DNA from: Clostridia bacterium
GTDB taxonomy: Bacteria; Bacillota; Clostridia; Oscillospirales; CAG-272
Assembly (NCBI GenBank): GCA_017540285.1
Contig: JAFYBI010000098.1
Location: 1-8,843 of the forward strand
Direction of reading: 5' to 3'
Length of the DNA stretch: 8,843 nucleotides
Notes under the pieces: model-generated
What the model was told of the DNA's origin: nothing
Seen by the model: only the letters and a program-made list of their open reading frames with translations
The model's database searches: none
Translations under genes and position numbers: made by a program
Shown: positions 1-6,747 of the stretch, in pieces
Layout: every line of letters starts with the position of its first letter
Numbering within the stretch: position 1 is the first letter of the stretch

Positions 1-1648
1 CCTGGCTGAGGTTGGACCCGCCCTCGGAGAGGATCGTGTCGTACCCCTCCGGCAGACGCGTGATGAACTCGTCGGATTCCGACATGTCCGCGGCGGCCTC
101 CAGCTCCTCTTCGGTCGCGTCGAGGCGTCCGTAGCGGATGTTGTTGCCGATGGTGTCGTGGAAGAGCACCGTGTCCTGCAGAACGATCGCGATCGCGTTG
201 CGCAGCGTCTTCTTCGGGATGTCGTTGATGTTCACGCCGTCGATGGTGATCGAGCCGGAATCGACGTCATAGAACCGTGTGAGCAGGTTCACGACCGTCG
301 TCTTGCCGGATCCGGTCGCACCGACGAGCGCGATCTTCTGGCCCTGCTTGACGGAGAGATTGAAATCGTGCAGCACCTGCTTGCCCGGCAGATAGGAGAA
401 GTCGATGTGGCTGAATTCGATATCGCCGCGGATCCCGTCGACCGTCATCGGATCCTTCCCTTCGTCCACTTCGTCCGGCGTTTCGAGGATCGTGAAGACG
501 CGCTCCGCGCCGGCCACCGCCGTGAGGATCGTCGCGTACTGGTTCGCGATCTGGTTGATCGGCATGGAGAGCTGGCGGGAGTACTGCAGGATCGCCTGGA
601 TGTCGCCGACCGAGATCGCGCCCTTCATCGTGAAGTACGCGCCGAAGCAGGTGACGATGAGGTAGTTGAGGTTGTTGATGAGGTTGTTCGCCGGGCCCAT
701 GAGGCCGCCCCAGACGTTCGCCTTGATAGAGCACTTGCGAAAGTCTTCGCTGATCGCGGCGAATTCGTCGCAGGCGTCGTCCTCCTTGCCGTAGGCGATG
801 ACCGTCTTGAAGCCCGTGACCATCTCCTCGACCTGCGAGTTCATCTGGCCGAGCAGGACCTGCCTCTTCACGAAGTATTTGCGCATATAGGTCGAGAGCT
901 TCATGGAGACGAGGACCGTGAGCGGGATCGTCACAAGGGAGATGAGCGCCATGCGCCAGTCGTACCACATAAGCATCCCGAACGCGCCGACGAGGGTCAG
1001 CACCGCGGAGATGAGCGAGGTGATCGACTGGGAAATGGAGTTGGAAATGTTGTCGACGTCGTTCGTCATCCGGGACATGATATCGCCGCTCGGATGCCGG
1101 TCGGTGTAGGCGATGGGCAGATAGCTGATCTTGCGGAACAGATCCTGCCGCATGGTGAAGACCGTGGTCTGCGAGATCTTCGTCGAGGCGAAGCCCTGGA
1201 AGAGCTGCATCAGGGCGCTCGCGAGATAGACGGCGCCCATCAGGACGAGCGTCTTCACGAGCGTGTCGAAATCGACGTCGAGGTGCCCTTCCCGGATCGT
1301 GATGGCGTCGATCGCCTGGCCCTGGAGCTTCGGCCCCGCGAGGTTCAAGAGCGTCGTCACGACCGTCGTGAACATGATGAGGAACACGAGGTACTTCGAC
1401 TTGCCGATGTAGCGCACGAGCTTGAGGACCGTTTTTCCGAAGTTCTTCGGCTTTTCCCGGATCATCCGTCCGGCGCCGGGACCGCGTACCTCGGAGTGGT
1501 TCTTCTTCATCATCTGCCGCAGCTCGTCGGCGGTGGGTTCGTTTTCTTCTTCCTTCGGTCCCTTTCCTTTTTCCGGCTTTTCCGGAAGCGGGACGTTTTC
1601 GTTCGGAAGATCCTTCGGATCGAAGTCCGGTTTCTTTTTGTCCGCCAT
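1..1648 (-). CDS. ABC exporter half-transporter, second subunit of a heterodimer (3' end cut by the window)
   Basis: This is a fused permease-ATPase half-transporter of the type I exporter (multidrug) class; 549 residues are visible and roughly 70-80 C-terminal residues should lie outside. A charged Lys/Pro/Glu-rich cytosolic tail fills about residues 1-75, followed by the six-helix membrane domain (first helix about 85-105, last ending near 385) and the nucleotide-binding domain from about 405. Walker A GATGSGKT is at 443-450 and the Q-loop Gln at 491. The signature begins NLSQ at 546-549 and the next codon starts with G, so it is LSQG rather than LSGG. Walker B, the catalytic Glu and the switch His are not visible. 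The ATG overlaps the upstream TAA by one base (TAATG), and a GGAGGGG site inside the last codons of the upstream gene lies about 7 bases before it, suggesting translational coupling. By family logic this subunit should supply the catalytically competent ATP site. The substrate cannot be read from the sequence; a drug or other amphiphile is likely. Confidence 0.93.
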   Translation of the reverse strand, partial: MADKKKPDFDPKDLPNENVPLPEKPEKGKGPKEEENEPTADELRQMMKKNHSEVRGPGAGRMIREKPKNFGKTVLKLVRYIGKSKYLVFLIMFTTVVTTLLNLAGPKLQGQAIDAITIREGHLDVDFDTLVKTLVLMGAVYLASALMQLFQGFASTKISQTTVFTMRQDLFRKISYLPIAYTDRHPSGDIMSRMTNDVDNISNSISQSITSLISAVLTLVGAFGMLMWYDWRMALISLVTIPLTVLVSMKLSTYMRKYFVKRQVLLGQMNSQVEEMVTGFKTVIAYGKEDDACDEFAAISEDFRKCSIKANVWGGLMGPANNLINNLNYLIVTCFGAYFTMKGAISVGDIQAILQYSRQLSMPINQIANQYATILTAVAGAERVFTILETPDEVDEGKDPMTVDGIRGDIEFSHIDFSYLPGKQVLHDFNLSVKQGQKIALVGATGSGKTTVVNLLTRFYDVDSGSITIDGVNINDIPKKTLRNAIAIVLQDTVLFHDTIGNNIRYGRLDATEEELEAAADMSESDEFITRLPEGYDTILSEGGSNLSQ

Positions 1649-3405
1649 TACGCTTCCCCTCCGCTGTTCTTCATCTGCGAGCTGTAAATGTCGCGGTACG
1701 CGGCGCTCGTCTTCATCAGATTGTCATGGTTGTCGAAGGCTGTGATCCTGCCGTTTTCGATCACCGCGATCCGGTCCGCGTGCATGACGGACGCGATGCG
1801 CTGCGCGATCATCACGACCGTGGTATCGGCGAATTCCCGGCCCAGGGCCGCGCGGAGCTTCGCCTCGGTCGACAGGTCGAGGGCGGAGGTCGAGTCGTCG
1901 AAGATGATGATCTCGGGATGGCGGAGGACCGCGCGGGAGATCGCGATGCGCTGCTTCTGACCGCCGGAGAGGGAGGCCCCGCGCTCGGCGACGACGGAGG
2001 CATATCCCTCCTCCATCGACGAGACGAATTCGTCCGCCTGCGCGATCTTCGCGGCCTCGACGACCTCATCTTCCGTCGCGTCCGGCTTGCTCCAGCGGAT
2101 GTTTTCGTCGACCGTGCCGGAGAAGAGCTCGCTCTTCTGGAGCACGAAGCCGATCCGCTCGCGCAGGGCGTGGACGTCCCAGTCGCGGACATCGACGCCG
2201 TCCACGTAAACGGCGCCGCCCGTCGTGTCGTAGAAGCGCGGGATGAGGTTCACGAGGGAGGTCTTTCCGGAGCCGGTCGCCCCGATCACCGCGACGGTCT
2301 CGCCGCGCTTCACGTCGAAGCTGATGCCGTCGAGGACGTTGTCGCCGGACGCGCCGGGATACCGGAAGGATACGTTTTCAAAGCGGATCGTGCCGACCTC
2401 GCCGGCCTCGGCAACGGATCCGGAGACCACGGTCGGATCGGCCTCGAGGACCTCGCGCACACGGTTGGCGCATGCCTTGCTGCGCGCGATCTGCTGGAAC
2501 ATGAAGGACATCATCATGATCGAGGAGAGGATCTGGGTGATGTACTGCACCGCCGCCATGACGTCGCCGACGTCGATGGCGCGCGCCTGGGTCTGGAGAC
2601 CGCCGATGTAGATGATGGCGATGACCGCCGCGTTCATGACGATGGACATGCACGGGAAGATCGCCGACATGATGTAGCCGACCTTGAGATTCGTGCGGCG
2701 GAAGTCGTCGTTCGCGGTCTCGAAGCGGCCGATCTCATGCTCCTCGCGGGTGTAGGCCTTCACGACGCGCGCGCCCGTCACGCTTTCCTGCACGACGGAG
2801 TTGACGCGGTCGAGCTTTTCCTGCACGACCGAGAAGAGCGGCACCGCCTTGACGACCATGACCGTGACGATGATGAGAATGAGCGGGAGCGCGACCACGA
2901 CGACCTTCGCGAAGCTGACGTCGAGCGAGAGGCACATCGCGATGCCGCCGATGAAGAAGATCGGCGCGCGCACGAACATGCGCAGAACCATCTGCACGAA
3001 GTCCTGCAGCGCGGTGATGTCGTTCGTCAGGCGCGTCACGAGGGAGCCCGTGGTAAAGCGGTCCGTCTGCTCGAGCGACAGCGACATGACCTTGTTGAAG
3101 GCGTCGACGCGGACGTCCGATCCGAAGCCCTGCGAGGCGACGGAAGCCGTGTAGCAGCACATGATGCCGCAGAAGCCGCCGACTGCCACGAGCAGGATCA
3201 TTTCGATCGAGGTCATGATGATCGTCTGCATCACGTCGTTCATCTCGCCGCCGGCGACGACGGTATTGACGATCTTCGACATGAGCTTCGGCTGGAAGAG
3301 GTCGACCACCACTTCCCCGGCCATGAAGAGCGGGGAGATAATGGTGAAGAACCAGTACTTTTTCAGATACGAAGTGAGTCTGACATGATGTCGTTCCGTT
3401 TTCAA
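1648..3405 (-). CDS. ABC exporter half-transporter, first subunit, with degenerate ATPase residues
   Basis: A complete 585-residue half-transporter, normal for type I exporters. The membrane domain covers about residues 15-310 and the ATPase domain about 338-580. Walker A GATGSGKT is at 375-382, the Q-loop Gln at 423, LSGGQ at 479-483, Walker B IIIFD at 499-503 and the D-loop SALD at 507-510. Two key residues are altered: Asp504 replaces the catalytic Glu after Walker B, and Gln535 (motif IAQR) replaces the switch His. This combination marks the degenerate-site partner in heterodimeric exporters such as TM287 of TM287/288, so I infer it pairs with the next gene. The start is TTG: no in-frame ATG occurs before residue 28, inside the first helix, and a good GGGAGGAA site precedes the TTG. 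The start overlaps the MarR stop as TTGA, placing it in the same operon under MarR control. Confidence 0.95.
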   Translation of the reverse strand: MKTERHHVRLTSYLKKYWFFTIISPLFMAGEVVVDLFQPKLMSKIVNTVVAGGEMNDVMQTIIMTSIEMILLVAVGGFCGIMCCYTASVASQGFGSDVRVDAFNKVMSLSLEQTDRFTTGSLVTRLTNDITALQDFVQMVLRMFVRAPIFFIGGIAMCLSLDVSFAKVVVVALPLILIIVTVMVVKAVPLFSVVQEKLDRVNSVVQESVTGARVVKAYTREEHEIGRFETANDDFRRTNLKVGYIMSAIFPCMSIVMNAAVIAIIYIGGLQTQARAIDVGDVMAAVQYITQILSSIMMMSFMFQQIARSKACANRVREVLEADPTVVSGSVAEAGEVGTIRFENVSFRYPGASGDNVLDGISFDVKRGETVAVIGATGSGKTSLVNLIPRFYDTTGGAVYVDGVDVRDWDVHALRERIGFVLQKSELFSGTVDENIRWSKPDATEDEVVEAAKIAQADEFVSSMEEGYASVVAERGASLSGGQKQRIAISRAVLRHPEIIIFDDSTSALDLSTEAKLRAALGREFADTTVVMIAQRIASVMHADRIAVIENGRITAFDNHDNLMKTSAAYRDIYSSQMKNSGGEA

Positions 3406-3899
3406 AGCGTTTCTTCCTCCCGTCCCGATCCGACGAGGTTTTCGCGGATCTTGAGCAGCAGCTTCACGAGGGTTTCGGATTCCTCCTCGGTCAGGTTGGA
3501 GGTCGCGAGCGATTCCTCGCGGCGGATGTAGCCCTTGATCGTGTTGTCGAGCTCGCGTCCCTTCTCCGTCAGGAAGACGCGGGTCGCGCGCAGATCGTAC
3601 TCGTCGGGGCGGCGGGAAACGTAGCCTTCCTTTTCGAGCTTCTGCAGGGAGACGCTGATCGTCGGCGCCTTCAGGGTCGTGGCGTTCGCCAGATCGAGCT
3701 GGGTACGCCCGTCGCGCTTCGCGAGCTCGATGAGGATGAGCTGTCCGGATTTCTGGGAGATCGGATGTTCCATGCCGTGTTCGCGGACGTTGTTCCAGAG
3801 CAGGCGCGAGAGATCGTTGATGAGGACCATCGGGGCTGTTCGGTAGTCGATCTCGTTCTCGTCCGGTTCCGGGCCGCGGCCGTTTACTTTGAGATTCAT
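3402..3899 (-). CDS. MarR-family transcriptional repressor of the exporter operon
   Basis: A 165-residue dimeric winged-helix regulator, a typical MarR length. The DNA-binding region spans about residues 50-116. The recognition-helix segment includes APTISVSLQKLEKEGYV (78-94). The wing carries DLRATRVFLTEKG (102-114), matching the family pattern D-R-x-x-x-V-x-LT-x-x-G. The flanking helices (about 22-45 and 118-155) should form the dimer and ligand pocket. The ATG at 3899 is preceded by AAAGGAG with 6 bases of spacing. The gene is first in an operon with two ABC half-transporters, and a 27-bp palindrome overlaps its promoter, so autorepression with ligand-induced release is the natural model. 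No cysteine is present, so a thiol-oxidation switch as in OhrR can be excluded. The ligand is unknown. Family assignment is firm; the role in exporter control is inferred from layout and the operator-like site. Confidence 0.94.
   Translation of the reverse strand: MNLKVNGRGPEPDENEIDYRTAPMVLINDLSRLLWNNVREHGMEHPISQKSGQLILIELAKRDGRTQLDLANATTLKAPTISVSLQKLEKEGYVSRRPDEYDLRATRVFLTEKGRELDNTIKGYIRREESLATSNLTEEESETLVKLLLKIRENLVGSGREEETL
3414..3421 (-). promoter_or_regulatory. Shine-Dalgarno site supporting the TTG start of the first ABC gene
   Basis: On the minus strand this reads GGGAGGAA, 8 bases before the TTG at 3405-3403 and within the last codons of the MarR gene. It is a strong ribosome site at workable spacing. 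It supports the TTG start over the next in-frame ATG (residue 28), which would remove the beginning of the first membrane helix. Confidence 0.75.
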
Positions 3900-3914
3900 A
3901 GGACGCTCCTTTAG

Positions 3915-3941
3915 TTTATAAGTAAATTGTTTACGTATAAA
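3915..3941. promoter_or_regulatory. 27-bp palindromic operator, probable MarR binding site
   Basis: On the plus strand the left arm is tttataagtaaa (3915-3926), the centre ttg (3927-3929) and the right arm tttacgtataaa (3930-3941). The arms pair at 11 of 12 positions; the mismatch is 3921 against 3935. The site begins at the last base of the -10 box and covers the predicted start point and early leader, so a bound dimer would block polymerase. AT-rich imperfect palindromes of this size at the start of their own operon are typical MarR operators. The assignment to this MarR protein is inference from position. Confidence 0.85.
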
Positions 3942-3969
3942 TTATAGCACCGAAAGAAAGCGGCGTCAA
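3941..3969 (-). promoter_or_regulatory. Sigma-A type promoter of the marR-ABC operon
   Basis: The minus strand has a -35 box TTGACG (3969-3964), a 17-base spacer, and a perfect -10 box TATAAT (3946-3941) with an extended -10 TGC just upstream. The predicted transcription start is near 3934, giving a leader of about 35 bases before the MarR ATG. The match is close to the housekeeping consensus, so the promoter should be strong unless repressed. It lies in the only markedly AT-rich patch of the window. Confidence 0.9.
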
Positions 3970-4010
3970 GCCCGTTTCGAAAGAAAATAACGATTTGGCG
4001 AAAGAGCGCA

Positions 4011-4028
4011 CATATACAGCATATACAG
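4011..4028. repeat. Tandem pair of the 9-mer catatacag
   Basis: Two exact copies of catatacag lie head to tail (4011-4019 and 4020-4028) between the operon promoter and the terminator of the germination gene. They sit about 42 bases upstream of the -35 box, where an activator could in principle bind. Two copies of a 9-mer may also be a simple slippage duplication. No function is assigned. Confidence 0.5.
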
Positions 4029-4060
4029 GCCGAATCCTCCGCAGATTGCCGGAAAGGACG

Positions 4061-4097
4061 CAAAAAACCGGCCTTCGGCAGGGTGCCGGAAACCGGT
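4061..4097 (-). terminator. Intrinsic terminator of the germination gene
   Basis: On the minus strand, 7 bases after the TGA at 4105, an outer stem ACCGG/CCGGT (4097-4093 with 4071-4067) continues into an inner stem ending CGGCA-CCC-TGCCG. Overall it has about 14 paired positions with one mismatch and two G-T wobbles, and a 3-base loop. A run of six T follows on the transcript side (4067-4062). This is a textbook Rho-independent terminator and separates the germination gene from the MarR operon. Confidence 0.9.
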
Positions 4098-4104
4098 CGG
4101 AGCT

Positions 4105-5517
4105 TCAATCGTCCTTCACCCGCCGCAGGATCAGCCGGGTGAGCGCGCGCGCGTTGAAGGGGATCAGGGGATAGAGGTACTGCCGCCGCCCGTCGAGGGT
4201 CACGTTCGTCGCGGCGAGGAGCACGGCGAGGAGGATCCCGGTACCGAAGCCGATCCCGCCGAACGCCGCCGTGAGGAGCAGCGTCAGGACGCGCAGGAAC
4301 TTGAACGCGTAGCCGAGCTCATAGCTCGACTGGGTGAAGTTCGCGATCGAGACGAAGGCCATATAGAGGATCACGTCCGGGGAGACCCACCCGACCGTCA
4401 CGGCGAAATCGCCGAGGAGCAGCCCGCCGACCACGGAAAGCGAGCTCGCCAGCACGTTCGGCGTGTTCAGCGACGCGAGCTTCAGCCCATCGAGCGTCAG
4501 CTCCGTCATGATGAGCTGCACGAGGATCGGCAGATCCCCCGGATGCGACGGGATCACGAAATGCAGAACGGGCGGCAGGACGTCTTCATGCATCAGCGCG
4601 AGATACCAGAGCGGCGTGACGACCATCGTCAGCCAGAAGACGAGGTGGCGCAGCAGCCTCAGATATGTCCCGGAGAGCGGCGAAAAATAGTAATCGTCCG
4701 TCTCCTGGAGAAAGTGGAACAGGGTCGTCGGAAAGATCATCGCCTCCGGGCTGTTGTCGCAGAGGACGATCACCCCGCCCTCGAGGATCGTCGCCGCCGC
4801 CGCGTCCGGCCTCTCCGTCGCGCGGACCTTCGGAAAGGGATTCCACCATCCCCGCCGCGTGAGCGATTCCGCGATGCTCGCGTGTCCCATCACGAGCGAA
4901 TCGGTCCGGAGGCCCCCGAGCTTTGCTTCGAGTTCCCCGACGTAGGCCTCGTCCGCTTTTCCGGCGAGGTACACGAGCGCGATGTCGGTCCGGGTGCTCT
5001 TCCCCGCCGTGACGCGCCGGACCGTCAGCGCGGGCGTCCGGATCCGACGACGGATCAGGGAGACGTTCGTGAGCAGCGTTTCGACGAATCCGTCCCGGCT
5101 GCCGCGCATGACCTTGTCGTTCTCCGGCTCCTCGGAATTGCGCGCGGGATAGATGCGGAAGTCCGCGACCACCGCCGTCGCGCCGAACGCGTCCGAAAGC
5201 ATCGCGAGCTGACCGCTCATCACCGCCCCGACGAGCGCGCCGCAGGACGTGACAGCCGACGCCTCGGACGCGGGCATCGAGGTCTTCGCGAAGGTTTCCG
5301 CGTCTGAAAACGCGGCCCCCGTTTCGAAGGACAGGAGCAGCTTTTCGAGCGAATCCGAGCGCATCATCCCGCTGAGGTAGTACATCACAAGGCGCGCGCC
5401 GCCGCACTCGTATTCCCTCCGCACGAGATCGAAGCTCGCCTCCGGCCGGAGAAGCCCGTCCATCCGGGCGACGTCCGCCGCAAAGTCCCCCGTCAGCACG
5501 CCGGAATCTGCCGTCAT
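4105..5517 (-). CDS. GerA-family spore germination protein (GerAA/SpoVAF-like)
   Basis: A 470-residue membrane protein of the GerA family, which acts in the inner membrane of the dormant spore, as a nutrient-receptor A subunit or, for SpoVAF, with the SpoVA channel. The soluble N-terminal half (about 1-285) carries family signatures: RGSRDGFVETLLTN (138-151), LIRRRIRTP (154-162) and FPKVRATERPD (228-238). The C-terminal half holds hydrophobic segments near 287-308, 355-376, 380-395 and 408-435, with SLNTPN (349-354) and SYELGYAFKFLR (398-409). The opening segment (SFDLVRREYECGG, 28-40) resembles SpoVAF more than receptor GerAA as I recall them, so SpoVAF is the better guess. The ATG at 5517 is chosen because GGAGGG lies 6 bases upstream; a longer reading frame from GTG at 5568 would start beside the upstream gene's terminator. 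No gerB, gerC or spoVA genes are adjacent, and terminators lie on both sides. Confidence 0.93.
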   Translation of the reverse strand: MTADSGVLTGDFAADVARMDGLLRPEASFDLVRREYECGGARLVMYYLSGMMRSDSLEKLLLSFETGAAFSDAETFAKTSMPASEASAVTSCGALVGAVMSGQLAMLSDAFGATAVVADFRIYPARNSEEPENDKVMRGSRDGFVETLLTNVSLIRRRIRTPALTVRRVTAGKSTRTDIALVYLAGKADEAYVGELEAKLGGLRTDSLVMGHASIAESLTRRGWWNPFPKVRATERPDAAAATILEGGVIVLCDNSPEAMIFPTTLFHFLQETDDYYFSPLSGTYLRLLRHLVFWLTMVVTPLWYLALMHEDVLPPVLHFVIPSHPGDLPILVQLIMTELTLDGLKLASLNTPNVLASSLSVVGGLLLGDFAVTVGWVSPDVILYMAFVSIANFTQSSYELGYAFKFLRVLTLLLTAAFGGIGFGTGILLAVLLAATNVTLDGRRQYLYPLIPFNARALTRLILRRVKDD

Positions 5518-5523
5518 ATCAAT

Positions 5524-5529
5524 CCCTCC
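5524..5529 (-). promoter_or_regulatory. Shine-Dalgarno site fixing the germination gene start
   Basis: The minus strand reads GGAGGG, 6 bases before the ATG at 5517-5515. It favours this start over the in-frame GTG at 5568, which is only a few bases beyond the upstream terminator and has no comparable site. Confidence 0.85.
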
Positions 5530-5569
5530 GCAATCCTTTCCGCATCGTCGGCGTTCTGCGCTCGGCACG

Positions 5570-5602
5570 CAAAAAACCGCCCGTGCGTGAGCATGGACGG
5601 TT
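5570..5602 (-). terminator. Intrinsic terminator of the two-component/methyltransferase block
   Basis: On the minus strand, after the methyltransferase stop, AACCGTCCATGC pairs with GCACGGGCGGTT around a TCAC loop, with one mismatch and one G-T wobble. Six T follow on the transcript side (5576-5571; the outer two stem positions overlap the run). It should end transcripts arriving from the sensor kinase and methyltransferase before the germination gene. Confidence 0.87.
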
Positions 5603-5616
5603 CCGGGACGGGTTAT

Positions 5617-6747
5617 TCACTTCTTGTCCGGGTTTTTGAAAAACTGGTAGTAATAGCACGGGATCATCCCGTTGTATAGCTTGCGGATCTTGTCCGCGCG
5701 GCGGCCGTACAGCTTCTCGAACCGCTCGCTCTGCGTGATGACGTAGATCTGCCAGCGTCCGAGGCGCGCGAATGCCTGCCCCATGGCGCGGTAGAGATCC
5801 TCCGCCTCCTCCGGGGTGAGGAGCCGGTCGCCGTAGGGCGGATTCGTCACGATCGTTCCGCGCCTTCCGAGCGTGTCGATGTCGAGCGCGTCCATCTGGA
5901 AGACGCTGACGTGATCCTTCACGCCCGCGCGCATCGCCGACGCCTCCGCGATCTCGACGCACTTCGGATCGATGTCCGTCGCGTAGGCTTCGAACGCGGA
6001 ATCGCGGATCACCGCCGCCTCCGCCGCTTCCCGCGCGTCCTTCCACGAGGATGCCGGGAAGATCGGATATTCCTCGGCCGCGAATATCCGCCGCATGCCG
6101 GGCACGATGCCGAGCATCTGCATGGCCGCTTCGATCGCGATGGTCCCGGAGCCGCAGAAGGGATCCCACAGGAGGACGTCCTCGCGCGGGCGGGCAAGCC
6201 TGACCATCGCGGCGGCGAGCGTCTCCCGGATCGGCGCGTCGACCGTCTCGGGGCGGTATCCCCGCTTGTGCAGGGGCACGCCGGAGAGGTCGATCATGAG
6301 GTTCGCGCGGTCCTTGAAGAGGAAGAATTCGATCCGGTATCTCGTCCCCGTTTCGGGCAGCCGCTGAAGGCCGTACCGTTCCCCGAGGCGCACGGAGACC
6401 GCCTTCTTGATGATCTTCTGACAGTCCGGAACGGAGAAGAGCTTGCTTTTCACGGCGTGCCCCGTCACCGGGAATTCGGCGTCCCGTCCGAGGAAATCCT
6501 CCCACGGGAGTGCCTTCGTGCCGTCGAAGAGCTCGGTGAAGGTGTTTGCCTCGAAGGCGCCGAGGGTGAGATAGAGCCGTTCGGCAAAGCGCAGGCCGAC
6601 GCTCGCCTTCGCCGCCGTGGTCTCGTCCCCCTCGAAGGTGATCCGCCCGTCGATGTTCTCGATCCGGCGGCACCCGAGCGCTTCGATCTCCTCGCCGAGC
6701 AGGCCCTCCAGCCCGAAGAGGCAGGTTGCGGTATAGTTCAGCTTCAT
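5617..6747 (-). CDS. rlmL: THUMP-domain class I SAM-dependent RNA guanine-N2 methyltransferase (RlmL/YpsC family)
   Basis: A 376-residue cytoplasmic enzyme that should methylate a guanine N2 position in 23S rRNA using S-adenosylmethionine, by analogy with the N-terminal half of E. coli RlmKL and with B. subtilis YpsC, which is of similar length. A short N-terminal domain is followed by a THUMP RNA-binding domain (about 45-155), the conserved LHKRGYR (159-165), SAM-binding motif DPFCGSGTIAIEAA (195-208), acidic ATDID (256-260) and catalytic NPPYG (302-306), the usual motif for N2-guanine or N6-adenine chemistry. The RlmK half of the E. coli fusion is absent, as usual in Firmicutes. The ATG at 6747 overlaps the kinase TGA as ATGA and has GAGAGG 7 bases upstream. 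An in-frame upstream ATG at 6831 would add 28 Arg-rich residues lying inside the kinase gene and is rejected. The exact rRNA target here is inferred. Confidence 0.92.
   Translation of the reverse strand: MKLNYTATCLFGLEGLLGEEIEALGCRRIENIDGRITFEGDETTAAKASVGLRFAERLYLTLGAFEANTFTELFDGTKALPWEDFLGRDAEFPVTGHAVKSKLFSVPDCQKIIKKAVSVRLGERYGLQRLPETGTRYRIEFFLFKDRANLMIDLSGVPLHKRGYRPETVDAPIRETLAAAMVRLARPREDVLLWDPFCGSGTIAIEAAMQMLGIVPGMRRIFAAEEYPIFPASSWKDAREAAEAAVIRDSAFEAYATDIDPKCVEIAEASAMRAGVKDHVSVFQMDALDIDTLGRRGTIVTNPPYGDRLLTPEEAEDLYRAMGQAFARLGRWQIYVITQSERFEKLYGRRADKIRKLYNGMIPCYYYQFFKNPDKK

Noticed and set aside
158..1687. Plus-strand open frame of 509 codons opposite the second ABC gene
   Set aside because: It is antisense to a clear exporter gene. 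Its translation is dominated by Asp, Arg, Glu, His and Val with no recognisable domain, as expected of a shadow frame in GC-rich coding DNA.
1726..3531. Plus-strand open frame of 601 codons opposite the first ABC gene and the MarR end
   Set aside because: Same antisense low-complexity composition, and it runs through the boundary of two real genes. The length reflects GC-rich codon bias, not coding.
3911..4108. Minus-strand 65-codon frame across the marR promoter and germination-gene terminator
   Set aside because: It would cover the terminator, promoter and operator. It has no convincing ribosome site and an unfamiliar sequence, so I do not call it a gene.
5518..5568. Longer germination protein starting at GTG 5568
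   Set aside because: That start abuts the upstream terminator's T-run and lacks a ribosome site. The ATG at 5517 has GGAGGG at 6 bases.
5519..6673. Alternative minus-strand frame of 384 codons inside the methyltransferase
   Set aside because: It is out of frame with the THUMP and NPPYG-bearing protein and is rich in Arg, Gly and Pro, so it is a shadow frame.
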